Shown here piece by piece: positions 26,973 through 37,900 of a stretch of 64,000 nucleotides of DNA; the stretch's first letter is position 1; each line of letters begins with the position of its first letter. The DNA is taken from positions 28,696 through 92,695 of the IMG/VR virus record IMGVR_UViG_3300005838_000623; one strand, written 5' to 3'. The notes under the pieces are model-generated. The model saw nothing but the letters and a program-made list of their open reading frames with translations. It did not search any database and had not been told where the DNA came from. This stretch comes from a virus. The translations under genes were made by a program, and so were the position numbers.

Positions 26973-27323
26973 ATGGCAACAGTAACAAGAACAAATCCAG
27001 CCGCAACAACAACAGGTGTTGAAATGGTTGGTCCAGATCTAACATTTTTTACAATTGATTATATTGTGGCAGTAAACGGTTCAGCAGGCGCCGCTGGCGC
27101 ACAAGCAGCTACATTGCGTATAATTAACACAATGCATACAATTGTTGCAGCCGGTCCATTGCATAACTCAAATACAGAGCAAACTTTCGCAATTGAGGGT
27201 CCTTTGTTTACCCCAACAGGTGGCACAACATTACAAGCACAAATTAGAGCATTAGGCACAGTAGATGGTGTTTCACTTGCAGGCGCAGTAGTAACAGTAA
27301 AAGATTTAAGTATTGGAACATAA
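26973..27323 (+). CDS. Small virion-associated structural protein (hypothetical)
   Basis: 116 residues, Thr/Ala/Gly-rich, beta-type composition with no charged cluster (MATVTRTNPAATTTGVEMVG, then FTIDYIVAVNG). The family is not recognised. It is flanked on both sides by a terminator plus late box, so it is a single-gene late unit directly after the capsid gene. That placement, with a good AAGGAG site, suggests an abundant structural protein such as a head decoration protein, but this is inference. Confidence 0.6.
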   Translation: MATVTRTNPAATTTGVEMVGPDLTFFTIDYIVAVNGSAGAAGAQAATLRIINTMHTIVAAGPLHNSNTEQTFAIEGPLFTPTGGTTLQAQIRALGTVDGVSLAGAVVTVKDLSIGT

Positions 27324-27346
27324 TTAAAGTTATAAGTTTCAGGAAC

Positions 27347-27372
27347 AAACCACCCACTTTGGGTGGTTTTTT
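27347..27372 (+). terminator. Terminator after the 116-residue gene
   Basis: AAACCACCCA, a CTT loop and TGGGTGGTTT followed by T residues, very like the gp23 terminator in sequence. Confidence 0.88.
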
Positions 27373-27376
27373 CTTG

Positions 27377-27384
27377 GATAAATA
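27377..27384 (+). promoter_or_regulatory. Late-promoter-like box
   Basis: GATAAATA directly after the terminator, 81 nt before the start at 27466; AAGGAG precedes that start. Confidence 0.5.
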
Positions 27385-27465
27385 CAAATGCGTAGTAATA
27401 CACTACGTTTATGGGGAACACCATCCCCGTAATCCATAGAATGGATAACCTTAAGGAGAAACAAA

Positions 27466-28089
27466 ATGGGAAGACCAATTAACAAAAAGCACATTGGTGA
27501 CGGTGTAGGTAAAATTCAAGTCACCGCAGTACGATTCGCAGCCGGCGCAGAAGTAGCTGCCGCAACAGAAGCACATATTATTCAGCAAAAAGGAACTAAG
27601 AAGTTTAAAGTAACTGATGGTTCCAAAACTGAAGTAGTTACCCTAGTAAATAAGAGCCCAGGCTCATTAGCAGCTAGTGAAATGTGTATTAACGTTACAG
27701 ACTCACTTGGTGTATCAAAGCAGATCACAAAATTACGCAACAGAACCTTCCAAGTTGAAGGCACATCTAACGCAAAGTGGTCACGTTCTGCTACTGGTAC
27801 TTCATCAGCAGTTGAAAAAGTTATCACAGGCGCAACAGCCGCCAACCCTGTAGTAATTACAAGTAATGGTCATGGACTTGCAAATGGTACAAAAGTTTCT
27901 ATCCGTGGTGTAGTAGGTATGGTAGAACTTAATGTTGAAACAGCATTTACTGTAGCATCCACAGCTACTAATACGTTTGCATTATCAGGTATTAACGGTT
28001 CTGCTTATACAGCATACACTTCGGGTGGTGTTGCAACAGCTGCCGCTGTAACTTCTGGTTCAATCGTAGTTGACGCACAAGTATCATAA
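27466..28089 (+). CDS. Virion structural protein with HGL-type beta module
   Basis: 207 residues. The C-terminal half holds a motif common in phage structural proteins: NPVVITSNGHGLANGTKVSI, then GVVGMVELN and TFALSGING (an FCCH-like small beta module). The N-terminus (MGRPINKKHIGDG) is basic. It is a single-gene late unit with its own late box, AAGGAG site and strong terminator, like its upstream neighbour. It is likely an abundant head or tail accessory protein; the exact role is unknown. Confidence 0.65.
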   Translation: MGRPINKKHIGDGVGKIQVTAVRFAAGAEVAAATEAHIIQQKGTKKFKVTDGSKTEVVTLVNKSPGSLAASEMCINVTDSLGVSKQITKLRNRTFQVEGTSNAKWSRSATGTSSAVEKVITGATAANPVVITSNGHGLANGTKVSIRGVVGMVELNVETAFTVASTATNTFALSGINGSAYTAYTSGGVATAAAVTSGSIVVDAQVS

Positions 28090-28115
28090 ACTTTATAAAG
28101 TTAGTGATTTTGAAG

Positions 28116-28136
28116 AGGGGCCACGTGGCCCCTTTT
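28116..28136 (+). terminator. Terminator after the 207-residue gene
   Basis: Perfect palindromic stem AGGGGCCAC/GTGGCCCCT followed by TTTTC, 27 nt after the stop. Confidence 0.88.
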
Positions 28137-28150
28137 CTATTTAAAAATTG

Positions 28151-28158
28151 TATAAATA
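28151..28158 (+). promoter_or_regulatory. Late-promoter-like box upstream of tail-fibre locus
   Basis: Exact TATAAATA, 24 nt before the start at 28183; first promoter of the fibre gene run. Confidence 0.7.
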
Positions 28159-28182
28159 ATATAACATTGGAAATAACGAAAT

Positions 28183-29061
28183 ATGGCTAGAAACCTTACG
28201 ACAAGTGGTGATTATACAATTGATGCTGGTACAAATGATATTAAATTAACAGCATCTGATATTACAGTTACTGGTAATTTAGCAGTTACCGGCACAACCA
28301 CTACTATTACAACTACCAACACAGCAATAACAGATAATGTTATTGTTTTGAATAAAGATGAATCTGGTGCAGGTGTTACTGCAGGTACTGCTGGTGTAGA
28401 AATTGAACGTGGTTCAGTTGATAACGCATCAATTATTTGGAATGAAACGACTGATAAATTTAATTTAAAAGTAGGATCAGGATTAGCGGCGTTAGACGTA
28501 CTTAATGTTACCTCATCTGGTGGCTTAACAATAGGCGCAATTACTATCACATCTATATTAGATGAAGATAATATGGCAAGTGATAGTGCTGTAGCATTAT
28601 CAACACAACAAAGTATTAAAGCATATGTTGATACTACAGTTTCTGGCTCAGCTGGTGGTGCTAATACACAAGTTCAATATAATAGTTCAAGTGCATTTGC
28701 TGGTAATTCTGCATTTACATTTAATAGTGGAACAGGAGCAGTAGGAATTACTGGACAATTAAATATAGATAATTTAAGAGCAGACGGCAATACTATTAGT
28801 TCAACAGACACAAATGGTAACATTACACTTAGTCCTAATGGAACTGGAGTGATTACTTTGGGTAAAGCAGCTGATGTAAGCATCCAGTGTAATTTTGCAG
28901 ACCAAGGTAGTGATCCAAGTGCTACAGCAACTAAGAATAAAATTTATTCTAAAGCACCAAGTGGTGGTGGTACAGGATTGTATTTTGTTAATAACACAAC
29001 GAGTGGAGAAATGATAAGTAAAAGTAAAGCAATTGCTTTTTCTTTAGTATTTGGTGGATAA
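28183..29061 (+). CDS. Tail-fibre-type structural protein (short fibre module)
   Basis: 292 residues, Thr/Ser/Gly/Asn-rich. Three blocks recur in the long fibre at 34908: TVTGNLAVTGTTTTI near residue 29, a DNMASDSAVALSTQQSIKAY block near 130, and DGNTISSTDTNGNITLSPNG near 200. These beta-rich modules are typical of trimeric fibre shafts of marine T4-like phages. The C-terminal ~70 residues (about 222-292) are unique and could be a tip domain. The order in the locus is consistent with a set of fibre or fibre-accessory genes read from one late promoter. Confidence 0.7.
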   Translation: MARNLTTSGDYTIDAGTNDIKLTASDITVTGNLAVTGTTTTITTTNTAITDNVIVLNKDESGAGVTAGTAGVEIERGSVDNASIIWNETTDKFNLKVGSGLAALDVLNVTSSGGLTIGAITITSILDEDNMASDSAVALSTQQSIKAYVDTTVSGSAGGANTQVQYNSSSAFAGNSAFTFNSGTGAVGITGQLNIDNLRADGNTISSTDTNGNITLSPNGTGVITLGKAADVSIQCNFADQGSDPSATATKNKIYSKAPSGGGTGLYFVNNTTSGEMISKSKAIAFSLVFGG

Positions 29062-29064
29062 AAT

Positions 29065-29463
29065 ATGGCAGTCACAATAACAAACATAGTAAACGTAGCT
29101 TCAACAGCAGTTTTTACGGCATCAGGTAGTGTTGCGGTTACAGATATAATAATATTTAATACAGATCCTCATGCAGATTCACATTTTCATTGGAAACTAA
29201 ACTTAGTACCTAGTGGTGATGGTGTGACAGTTAATAATGTATTATTTAATTCAGGTGGTGGTGGTGCTCTTACAGTGCCAATTTTACCTGGATCTAGTAT
29301 ACATGTAAATACTGTTTCAGGTATGGTAGCAAATAAATGGCTACTTGCTAATGGTGATAAGTTTTATATTGATTTAGACGCCACATCTAATTCATCTGGA
29401 ACCTGGTCAGGTTCTCCTGCTACAGTTCCAGTAAACGTATTTGTTAATTACATGAGCTTATAA
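29065..29463 (+). CDS. Small structural protein in the fibre locus
   Basis: 132 residues, 3 nt after the previous gene, beta-type and Gly/Thr/Val-rich. The segment DPHADSHFHWKLNLVPSGDG followed by GGGGALTVPILPGSSIHVNT resembles small virion proteins of marine myoviruses. Function is unknown. Tight spacing to both neighbours indicates co-translation within the fibre operon. No enzymatic motif is visible. Confidence 0.6.
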   Translation: MAVTITNIVNVASTAVFTASGSVAVTDIIIFNTDPHADSHFHWKLNLVPSGDGVTVNNVLFNSGGGGALTVPILPGSSIHVNTVSGMVANKWLLANGDKFYIDLDATSNSSGTWSGSPATVPVNVFVNYMSL

Positions 29464-29464
29464 T

Positions 29465-29896
29465 ATGCCTTTTGATAGCACTAGACCAGAATACTTTCCA
29501 CATTCTATTTTTAGATTAGCCGACACTAAAGGCATGGCTGTGCCTACAGGCACAACTGCTCAACGGCCGGTAGCTCCTATTTTAATTAATGGTGCAATAA
29601 GATATAATTCTACTTTAAATGCTATAGAAGCATATATTAATGGTTCTTGGGGAACAATAAGATCAACAGGTACCTCAACTATTACTAAAGACACAGCAAC
29701 TGGCAATAATGTATTAACGGCATTTAATATGTTAAGTGCTAGTGTTGCTGATGAGAATAATGTTTTAATTTTTATTAATAACGTTTTTCAAGAAGCAGAT
29801 GTAGCATATACTATATCAGGAACTACTGTCACATTTACTTCCGCTCCTCCGAACACTCATAAAATAGTAGCATTGAGTGGATTTGATACCGTTTAA
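29465..29896 (+). CDS. Small fibre-module protein (GTTAQRP / GSWGTI type)
   Basis: 143 residues. It consists almost entirely of a module also found in the two larger fibre proteins of this locus: GTTAQRP, then AIRYNSTLNAIEAYINGSWG and a second beta domain ending VAYTISGTTVTFTSAPPNTH. The same two parts occur near the C-termini of the proteins at 33390 and 34908. It could be a free-standing copy of a fibre tip-proximal domain or an assembly partner. It is one base from the previous stop. Confidence 0.65.
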   Translation: MPFDSTRPEYFPHSIFRLADTKGMAVPTGTTAQRPVAPILINGAIRYNSTLNAIEAYINGSWGTIRSTGTSTITKDTATGNNVLTAFNMLSASVADENNVLIFINNVFQEADVAYTISGTTVTFTSAPPNTHKIVALSGFDTV

Positions 29897-29946
29897 TACT
29901 TTTACCAAACTAAATAGTATAAAGTGTTATACAATCGGAGAATAGT

Positions 29947-32900
29947 ATGGCTATAGGTCGCGTTTCAGGCCCGATGTTACAAGCAAACCTTGAGCGTCAA
30001 GGTTCCAACCTAGCATTTGAGACTAATTTATTATATTTAGATGTTACTAATTCACGTATCGGTGTTGGTACAGCATCTCCAGGATTTTCTTTGGAAGTTG
30101 CAGGCGATGCTGAGATTGGTAATGTTGAAATAGACACAAATACTATTACAACAACAAACACTAATGGTAACTTGATATTAAATGCTAATGGTACAGGCAC
30201 TATTGATGTTTCAAGTAAAAAGATTACTAGTGTGGCCACTCCAACAGCAGGAACAGATGCCGCAAATAAAACATATGTAGATTCAGTAGTTGGTACAACT
30301 GATGGTATGGATCTTGATTTAGGTACTCCAACTGACAGTAGTTTAACAGTTGATGGTGCTTATTTAAATTGGCTTACAACTACAAAAGTTACAGATGCTA
30401 TTGATGATTTAAACGAAGTTACAGAAAATATTCGTAATGATACATTTGTTAAATCAACGTCATTTGTTGCAAACGTTACTTCTGGTGGTGCTGGTTTAGT
30501 AGTAACTTTAACTATTACTACTGTTGGTAATCCTAATAGATATGATATTACTTGGGGTGATGGCAATAGTACAAATAACACATCAGATTCTACGCCAACA
30601 CATACCTATGCTACAAACGTAGGCTCACCATTTACTGTAACAGTTCGTGCTTATAATAATGGTGGAGCAGGATCTGGTAGTGAAGCAAGTTCTACAAGAA
30701 CAAGCTACATTATAATTTATACAGCCAACCCAGTTGTAAGTTTTGCCGCATATGCCGCTTCCACAGGTGGCAGTCCAATTACATATTGGGATGACGGTGC
30801 AACTGTTTATTTTGATAATAACACAACAAATATTGGTGGAGCAACCATACAATATACTTGGGATTGGGGCGATAGTGAAAGTGACAATGTTATTTCAAGT
30901 GATAGTGCCGCAGGTGGTAGTGTTGGTGCTAGACTTGCTCATACATTTACAGCAAGCACGGAACAAGAACGAACTAGAACGGTTGAACTAACATTAGATG
31001 CACATAATACTGCGGACCCATCACAAATACCTACTGATAGTAGTACTGCTCATAAGATTTATGATACACATACGCCAACAGTAGGATTAAGTGCTACAAC
31101 AGGTATAAACCAAGAAGGCACAAGTGGATTGCCAATAACATTTACTAATAACACAGAAGCAACTATTGGTAATTTTGCTACTTACGGACAACAATATGTT
31201 TATACTTGGGGTGATGGCACAGCAAATACCACAGTAAACGTAGGTGTTGGAGGTTCAGGTGATACAGGTAATACTTTAGCACACACATTTGCATTAAGTG
31301 GAGCTAACCAAGCGGCTGGTAATGATGTAGATTATACTGGTAACTTACGAGTAACAAGTAGTCATTCAAGTAGTCCGTTTATAAGTGCTAACTTTACTGT
31401 ACACGTAGAGCCCGATGTGCGTTGCAACATTGCGGCAACTGCGGTAACAATAAGTGACCGCTCAGGTGATAATCAATATGATTTGTACGATTTGACTGAC
31501 TATAATGGAAATAATAGAGCACTAGTAAGAGCAACTAATACATCACAAAATGCTGACAGTTATGTATATACTTGGAATGATGGTGACACTAATAATGTTA
31601 CAGAAGATGGTTCAGCCGCGGGTAGTATTGGTGCTACATTAGATCACAGCTATGCTGGCGAATCTGCCGGCAACTATATTGTAAGTGTGTTAGCATCAGG
31701 CACTCCAGATTTAACAGCACAAACTGATACAGATGCTGACCAAACATTTACTATAAACGCAACTCCAGCCGCTCCAGGTAACTTGAGTGCAGAGTCACTT
31801 ACATTGTCAGATTCATATCAAGGCTCAAGTCCAAAATTGTGTTCTGGTTTTGCTGATAATAGTACAAGTAATCCTTTAAGTGCTGGTGCAAGTTTAACAA
31901 CAACTACAGCAAGACGTTATACAAGTGGTACAATTGATACAAATAATGTTACTAATGCTTATAATGGCGGAGCAGGCACACTCACAGCCAAAGTTAATGG
32001 TGTAGATAGAGGTAATAAAACATTTAGTTCAACATTAAATGAAAATGGAACGTTTACTTCACTTGTAGTATCTGACCAACGAGACGCCAACGATACTATT
32101 AGTTCATCAACATACCCAACAGGTTTTTATCAAACATTTGATGCTAAAATTACACAAGCATTGGGTAGTTATACAGTAGGTGTTAATGATGAAAGATTAG
32201 AACATAGTGCTACGGGTAACACAAATTATGTATCAGTTGTTTATGACGATATTACAGCAAGTCCAACAGTTGCCAACGTAGGCACATTGTCAGAAGGAAC
32301 TGCTGGTACAAAACGATATATTTCGGGTGTTCCATATTATAACACAGGCAGTCCAACACTTAACTTGGCAGGTGTCCAAATTAGTAATTTAACTGGCCAA
32401 GCATATAAAGATACTTCTTCAGTAGTTGAAGTTGATAGTGGAACAAATCAAGAAAGTACGTCAAGTAACGCATTTAGTAATCAAAATTACACATATGCGA
32501 ACATTGATGGTGCCTCGACAATGTTAAGCAGTGGTATTCCCGTTGCTGATACTGGTGTTGCGTCAGCATATACTTTAGGCACATTATCCATACCAATTAC
32601 GACAAGTAGTGTGCGAACTGTTGACCGAGCAAAAGTGCGTTGTAGTAATACTAACGGCACAACATCATATTCAAATATTGGCACTACAAATATTCAAGTA
32701 CATAGATCATCACAAAGTGGTATTGTTGAGCAGACTATTGTTGTAGCAGATGCGTTGGGCAATGGCACACATACAGATGACGGAAAACGAGTATTTAATT
32801 TTAGTGCGGCCACTACAGATAATCCTGCAGTTGTTAGTGCAACAAATTATTATACTAGCAGTTTATATAGTGAGAGTGCTGACCCAGGTGTGAGTGGAAC

Positions 32901-33390
32901 TAAAGAAGCAACTATTAGACTTGGCGTAATGAAATATGATGTAACAAATTATAGTTCAGGTTACTTGCCAGTTGGCCCAGATCGTAGTGGTGATACAGGA
33001 GCACAATATTATACTTTTGCTTTTCGTAGACAAGTTGTTAGTAACTTTGATCTTAATATTACTTCAGCAGGTATTGCTGGACTTTGGATAGCCGCTCCAG
33101 GTACTGATATTGATGATGCCAGTGGATTAAATGGCTGGATTGATGCAAGTACAACATATGGTGGTAGTGGTGTTCCTGGAAGTGATACAGGTAACGGTGG
33201 TAATGGTTCAGATGGTTGTGCATTTACTTCAGGTGATAGAATTGCCGCAAGCACAGCATTAAGTGGTGGTTACACAATGACATTAGGCTCAGAAAATATG
33301 TCTAATGCTACAGCAAATGTTGTGTTAGTAAGAATAAAATTAACAACAGGCCAAAGTGTAACGGCTATTAGCGTAGGAGAAGCGAGCTAA
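29947..33390 (+). CDS. Large structural protein with PKD-like repeats
   Basis: 1147 residues. The N-terminal ~110 residues match fibre-type modules (NSRIGVGTASPGFSLEVAGD, TTTNTNGNLILNANGTGTID, AANKTYVD). Four PKD-like repeats follow, each with a W(G/N)DG-type strand and an H(T/S)(Y/F) strand, near residues 203-235, 305-345, 420-460 and 540-575. PKD folds serve as surface binding or spacer domains. The C-terminal half is low-charge and beta-rich. It overlaps the next gene by one base. A host-surface-binding appendage is likely; attachment site on the virion is unknown. Confidence 0.7.
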   Translation: MAIGRVSGPMLQANLERQGSNLAFETNLLYLDVTNSRIGVGTASPGFSLEVAGDAEIGNVEIDTNTITTTNTNGNLILNANGTGTIDVSSKKITSVATPTAGTDAANKTYVDSVVGTTDGMDLDLGTPTDSSLTVDGAYLNWLTTTKVTDAIDDLNEVTENIRNDTFVKSTSFVANVTSGGAGLVVTLTITTVGNPNRYDITWGDGNSTNNTSDSTPTHTYATNVGSPFTVTVRAYNNGGAGSGSEASSTRTSYIIIYTANPVVSFAAYAASTGGSPITYWDDGATVYFDNNTTNIGGATIQYTWDWGDSESDNVISSDSAAGGSVGARLAHTFTASTEQERTRTVELTLDAHNTADPSQIPTDSSTAHKIYDTHTPTVGLSATTGINQEGTSGLPITFTNNTEATIGNFATYGQQYVYTWGDGTANTTVNVGVGGSGDTGNTLAHTFALSGANQAAGNDVDYTGNLRVTSSHSSSPFISANFTVHVEPDVRCNIAATAVTISDRSGDNQYDLYDLTDYNGNNRALVRATNTSQNADSYVYTWNDGDTNNVTEDGSAAGSIGATLDHSYAGESAGNYIVSVLASGTPDLTAQTDTDADQTFTINATPAAPGNLSAESLTLSDSYQGSSPKLCSGFADNSTSNPLSAGASLTTTTARRYTSGTIDTNNVTNAYNGGAGTLTAKVNGVDRGNKTFSSTLNENGTFTSLVVSDQRDANDTISSSTYPTGFYQTFDAKITQALGSYTVGVNDERLEHSATGNTNYVSVVYDDITASPTVANVGTLSEGTAGTKRYISGVPYYNTGSPTLNLAGVQISNLTGQAYKDTSSVVEVDSGTNQESTSSNAFSNQNYTYANIDGASTMLSSGIPVADTGVASAYTLGTLSIPITTSSVRTVDRAKVRCSNTNGTTSYSNIGTTNIQVHRSSQSGIVEQTIVVADALGNGTHTDDGKRVFNFSAATTDNPAVVSATNYYTSSLYSESADPGVSGTKEATIRLGVMKYDVTNYSSGYLPVGPDRSGDTGAQYYTFAFRRQVVSNFDLNITSAGIAGLWIAAPGTDIDDASGLNGWIDASTTYGGSGVPGSDTGNGGNGSDGCAFTSGDRIAASTALSGGYTMTLGSENMSNATANVVLVRIKLTTGQSVTAISVGEAS

Positions 33391-34670
33391 TGCCCATTTC
33401 CGATAGCCAGAAAGTTGATTACCTTTGGAAAAAGATTGGTTACTCTGCTACTAAAACAGATACAAATACTGCTAAAAAAGCACCCAATGAAGCCATAGCA
33501 AGTCCGTTGCCATTACGTGGTGACAAAGTAATGAAAGATGCTGGAAGTATTCCAGCAGTTATGCCTGGTAGTAATGCATCTCCGGTAACAGTATATCTAA
33601 CAACTGCTCCAGATGAATGTACTGTTGACGGTACTTCAGCCGCAAATAGAACTTGGAAAACTGGACTAACAGATTGGATTAGTCCTGAGTTTGGTTCAAC
33701 CTACCAAGTTAAAGTTTATATTCATACTACTGGTAATCCGGGCTCAGCCGCATCAGGTGGTGACCAAGTGTTTGCTACTGGTTCCGGCAACAACGATGAA
33801 TGGTTTTTTGATTACCAAAGTGGTGTATTACATTTTGTTGGTACAAACTTACCTAATGGTATTAGTTTTACTGGTAAAAGTTGTTATATAAGCGGTGCAA
33901 GATACACTGGCGAGTTTGGTGTTGGTGGTGATTTAGGCAATTTTACATTTGTTACTAACACTGTGTCAACAAGTGGTTCAAATGAGAACTTAATTGTTGA
34001 TCCAAATGGAACAGGTACGTTAGTTATATCAGCAACTAACTCAATGCGTCCTCCAATAGGCACAACAGCCCAACGTCCTGGTAGTCCAACTGCTGGTGAT
34101 TTTCGTTATAACTCAACTGAAACTAAATTAGAATATTATAATGGATCTGCTTGGACTTTATTACAAGCATCTTCAAGTTCTACTATGACAAGTGAAACAT
34201 TTACTGGTAATGGAGTTTTAACAGCATTTACTTTAGCAACTACACAAACAACAGCAAATGTCATTGTCAGTATTGAAGGTGCCATTCAACGACCAACAAC
34301 TGCTTATGCTGTAAGTGGCACTACCTTAACATTTACTGAAGTACCAGCAAATGGTGATGTAATTGAAGTAAGAAAAGTTAATACATTATCATCAGTTTCT
34401 TCACTTCAACTTTCAGATACAGATGGTGATACTGTAGTACAAGTTGAAGAATCAGGTGACGAAGATAAAATACGAATGGATACAGGAGGTACTGAACGAG
34501 TTGTTATAGATAGCACAAAAATTGAAACAAAAGTACCTGTACAATTCCCTACATATACAACCACACAACGCAATGCATTATCAGGTGTAGCAGATGGTAT
34601 GGTTATTTACAATTCCACCACTAGTAAGTTCCAAGGACGAGCGGGTAGTTCTTGGATAGATTTCCACTAA
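33390..34670 (+). CDS. Virion structural protein, fibre-associated
   Basis: 426 residues. The N-terminal half (ISDSQKVDYLWKKIGYSATK, then DEWFFDYQSGVLHFVGTNLP) is a conserved structural domain of marine T4-like phages. The C-terminal half carries the shared modules GTTAQRPGSPTAGDFRYNST, EYYNGSAWTLL, TAYAVSGTTLTFTEVP and VQVEESGDEDKIRMDTGGTE, close to those at the C-terminus of the long fibre. It is translationally coupled to the PKD protein. A role as fibre or as connector between baseplate and fibre is likely. Confidence 0.7.
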   Translation: MPISDSQKVDYLWKKIGYSATKTDTNTAKKAPNEAIASPLPLRGDKVMKDAGSIPAVMPGSNASPVTVYLTTAPDECTVDGTSAANRTWKTGLTDWISPEFGSTYQVKVYIHTTGNPGSAASGGDQVFATGSGNNDEWFFDYQSGVLHFVGTNLPNGISFTGKSCYISGARYTGEFGVGGDLGNFTFVTNTVSTSGSNENLIVDPNGTGTLVISATNSMRPPIGTTAQRPGSPTAGDFRYNSTETKLEYYNGSAWTLLQASSSSTMTSETFTGNGVLTAFTLATTQTTANVIVSIEGAIQRPTTAYAVSGTTLTFTEVPANGDVIEVRKVNTLSSVSSLQLSDTDGDTVVQVEESGDEDKIRMDTGGTERVVIDSTKIETKVPVQFPTYTTTQRNALSGVADGMVIYNSTTSKFQGRAGSSWIDFH

Positions 34671-34907
34671 AATCTATATTCTACATACCTTCCATTAAGA
34701 AAAAACTACTGCTACAATTTCTTAACCTACACAATAAATACAATACTGCTGTATATGCTCGAGCATATATTTTGTATGATCTTTATTATCTACTATTAGA
34801 ATAGAAGTAAAGGGGCCTTCAGAGTATAGAAGGTGTCATTCCACTATATGTATATACGGTATTTTACAAGGTCTTAGCGGACCTTTTTAAGGAATGGAGA
34901 AAAATAA
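34671..34907 (+). promoter_or_regulatory. Long structured leader of the tail-fibre gene
   Basis: 237 nt without a gene. It contains AATAAATA at about 34735, an 18-nt perfect palindrome at 34752-34769 followed by T residues, a CCTTC/GAAGG hairpin at 34816-34833, and an AAGGTC/GACCTT hairpin with T-run at 34868-34888, only 19 nt before the ATG. The last one looks like a terminator placed inside the leader (possible attenuator), though it could simply end upstream transcription. GGAG precedes the start. Confidence 0.55.
34868..34888 (+). terminator. Terminator-like hairpin in the fibre leader
   Basis: AAGGTC, six-base loop, GACCTT, then TTT. It sits 19 nt upstream of the fibre start codon. Confidence 0.55.
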
Positions 34908-37900
34908 ATGGCTTTAACTAGATTAGGAACAGATCAGATCGCTGATAGTGCTATTACTAACGCCAAGATCTCTGCTTCTGCCGATATTGCTGGCAGTAAG
35001 TTAGAAGATGATATGACGTATGGTAGTAACTTGACGGTTTCTGGTAACCTAGTAGTAAATGGTACAACTACAACAGTTGATACTACAAACATGTCTATTG
35101 AAGATCCACTTTTAGTTTTTAGTTCAGGCGCAAGCGGTTCAGCATCTGTTGACGCTGGTTTTGTTGTAGAACGTGGTGATGATACAAACGTTGGTCTTAT
35201 TTGGGATGAATCTGCAGATAAGTTTAACTTTGTCACAACTAACGAAACTGGTAGTACAGCAGGCAACGTAACAGTCGCCGGTCAAGCAAACATCATTGCT
35301 GGTAATATTGAAGGAACAATTACTACAGCCGCACAAAACAGTATTACTTCAGCAACTGGATTAGTTTCAGTTGGTGCAATTGGTACTGGTTCATGGGCAG
35401 CTACAGACGTAGCGGTAGCACATGGTGGTACTGGTAGTTCAACCGCCGGTGGCGCACGAACAAACTTAGGTGTAGTAATTGGTACAGACGTACAAGCATA
35501 TGATGCCGAGTTGGCAGCTATTGCTGGTTTAACATCAGCAGCTGATAAGGGTATTCAATTTACAGGAAGTGGCACGGCCGCAGTTTATGATTTAACAGCT
35601 GCCGGTAAAGCATTGTTAGACGATGCAAATGCCGCCGCGCAATTAGTAACTTTAGGTGTAACAGCAACAGCTGCTGAAATTACAGCATCTATTGATGGTG
35701 ATACATCCGCAACAGCAACAACACTAGCAGATGCAGACCGTGTCGTAGTTAACGATGGTGGTACAATGAAGCAGGTAGCATTGACAGACTTCGAGACTTA
35801 TTTTGAAGCAGGTCTTGATACATTGAATGCTGTAACTTCAGCATCTTCACTAGCAACAGTGGGTACAATTGGTACAGGTGTATGGCAGGGTACAGATGTA
35901 GGTGTAGCACACGGTGGTACAGGTGCTTCAACCGCAGCTGCCGCGTTGTCTAACTTAGGTGCTGGTACCGAAGATTCACCTCAGTTTACAGGTATTGAAT
36001 TAGGTCACGCAACTGATACAACAATTACGCGATCTTCTGGTGGTGTATTAGCAGTTGAAGGTAATGTAATTTATCATGCAACTGGTACAGATATCCCTGT
36101 TACAGATGGTGGTACAGGTAGTTCAACAGCAGCTGGAGCATTGGTCAACTTAGGCCTAGCCGCAACAGCCGCAGAAATTAACATCATGGATGGTGGTACT
36201 TCAGCAACAAGCACAACACTAGCAGACGCTGACCGTTTCGTTGTCAACGACAACGGCACGATGGTTCAAGTAGCAATGACTGATCTTGAAGTATATATGG
36301 AAACAAGTCTTGATACATTGAATGCAGTAACTTCAGCATCTGCTCTAGCAACTGTAGGTACTATTACCTCAGGTGTTTGGTCAGGTACAGCAATTGTAGA
36401 CGCAAAAGTCGACAACGACTTAACTATTAGTGGTGGTTCAGTGGACGCAAGTATTGTTGGTGGTTCAACACCAGCAGCTGGTACATTTACAACACTAACA
36501 GCCAACGATCAGTTGGTAGTAGCCGCCGGTGTATCAATCACTGGTGATACAACAGACGAAATTACACTAAATGTTAAAGGTGTAGGTTCACAGACAGCCA
36601 ACTTAATGACTGTCGAAATTTCCGACGGTACAGATAAATTTCAAATCGCTTCCGACGGTTCAGTAGTAGTAGGTCAGGATCTAACACTAGCTTCTGGCGC
36701 AACAGTAAATGCTATCCTAGATCAGGATACCATGAGTGGTGATAGTGCAACTTCACTAGCCACACAACAATCAATCAAAGCATACGTAGATTCAAGCGTT
36801 GGTGCATCTGCACTAACAATTGGTGCAGACGCGGGTTCTGATGATACAGTAACAGTTGGCACAGATACACTTAACGTATCTGGTGGTGCTAACATTACAA
36901 CAACAGTAAGTGATAATGATATTAGCATCGCATTAGATGCAACTATCACAAGTGGTATCACAGCTCTTACAGCTGGTCAGTTGAATGCTGATAATATCCG
37001 TATTGACGGAAACGTTATTAGTTCAACAGATACAGATGGTAACATTACACTTACACCAAATGGTACTGGTGACGTTGTTATTTCCGGTGACTTAACAGTT
37101 AACGGCACAACAACAACAGTAAACTCCACAGTTGTAACATTGGATGACCCAATTATGCAACTTGGTGGTGACTCTGCTCCTGGCTCAGATGATGACAAGG
37201 ATAGAGGTGTTGCATTCCGTTGGCATAACGGTTCAGCCGCTAAAAACGGTTGGTTTGGTTATGACGACAGCATAAGTAAATTTACATTTGTCCCTGATGC
37301 AACAATTACTTCAGAAGTTATTTCTGGTACAGTTGGTAACGCAATCTTCGGTAATATCGAAGGTACAATTACAACAGCTGCACAAAACAGCATTACTTCG
37401 GCAACTGGCATAGCAACTCTTGGTACTATTACAACAGGTGCATGGCAGGGTACAGACGTAGGTGTAGCACATGGTGGTACAGGAAGCTCAACAGCATCCG
37501 GTGCACGAACAAACCTAGGTGTGGCAATTGGTTCAGATGTACAAGCATATGATGCACAACTAGCAGACGTTGCTGGTTTGGCTGTAACTGACGGTGGTAT
37601 GATTGTTGGTGACGGTTCTAACTTTGTACTTGAGACAGGCGCAACACTACGAACATCCTTGGGTGTTGGTACAGGTGATTCACCTCAGTTGACAGCAGTT
37701 AATGTTGGTCACGCAAGTGATACAACACTGGCACGCTCATCAGCAGGTGTCTTAGCAGTTGAAGGTAACGTAATTTACCATGCAACTGGTACTGACGTAC
37801 CTCTAACAGATGGTGGTACTGGTAGTTCAACCGCCGGTGGCGCACGAACAAACTTAGGTGTAGTAATTGGTACAGACGTACAAGCATATGATGCCGAGTT

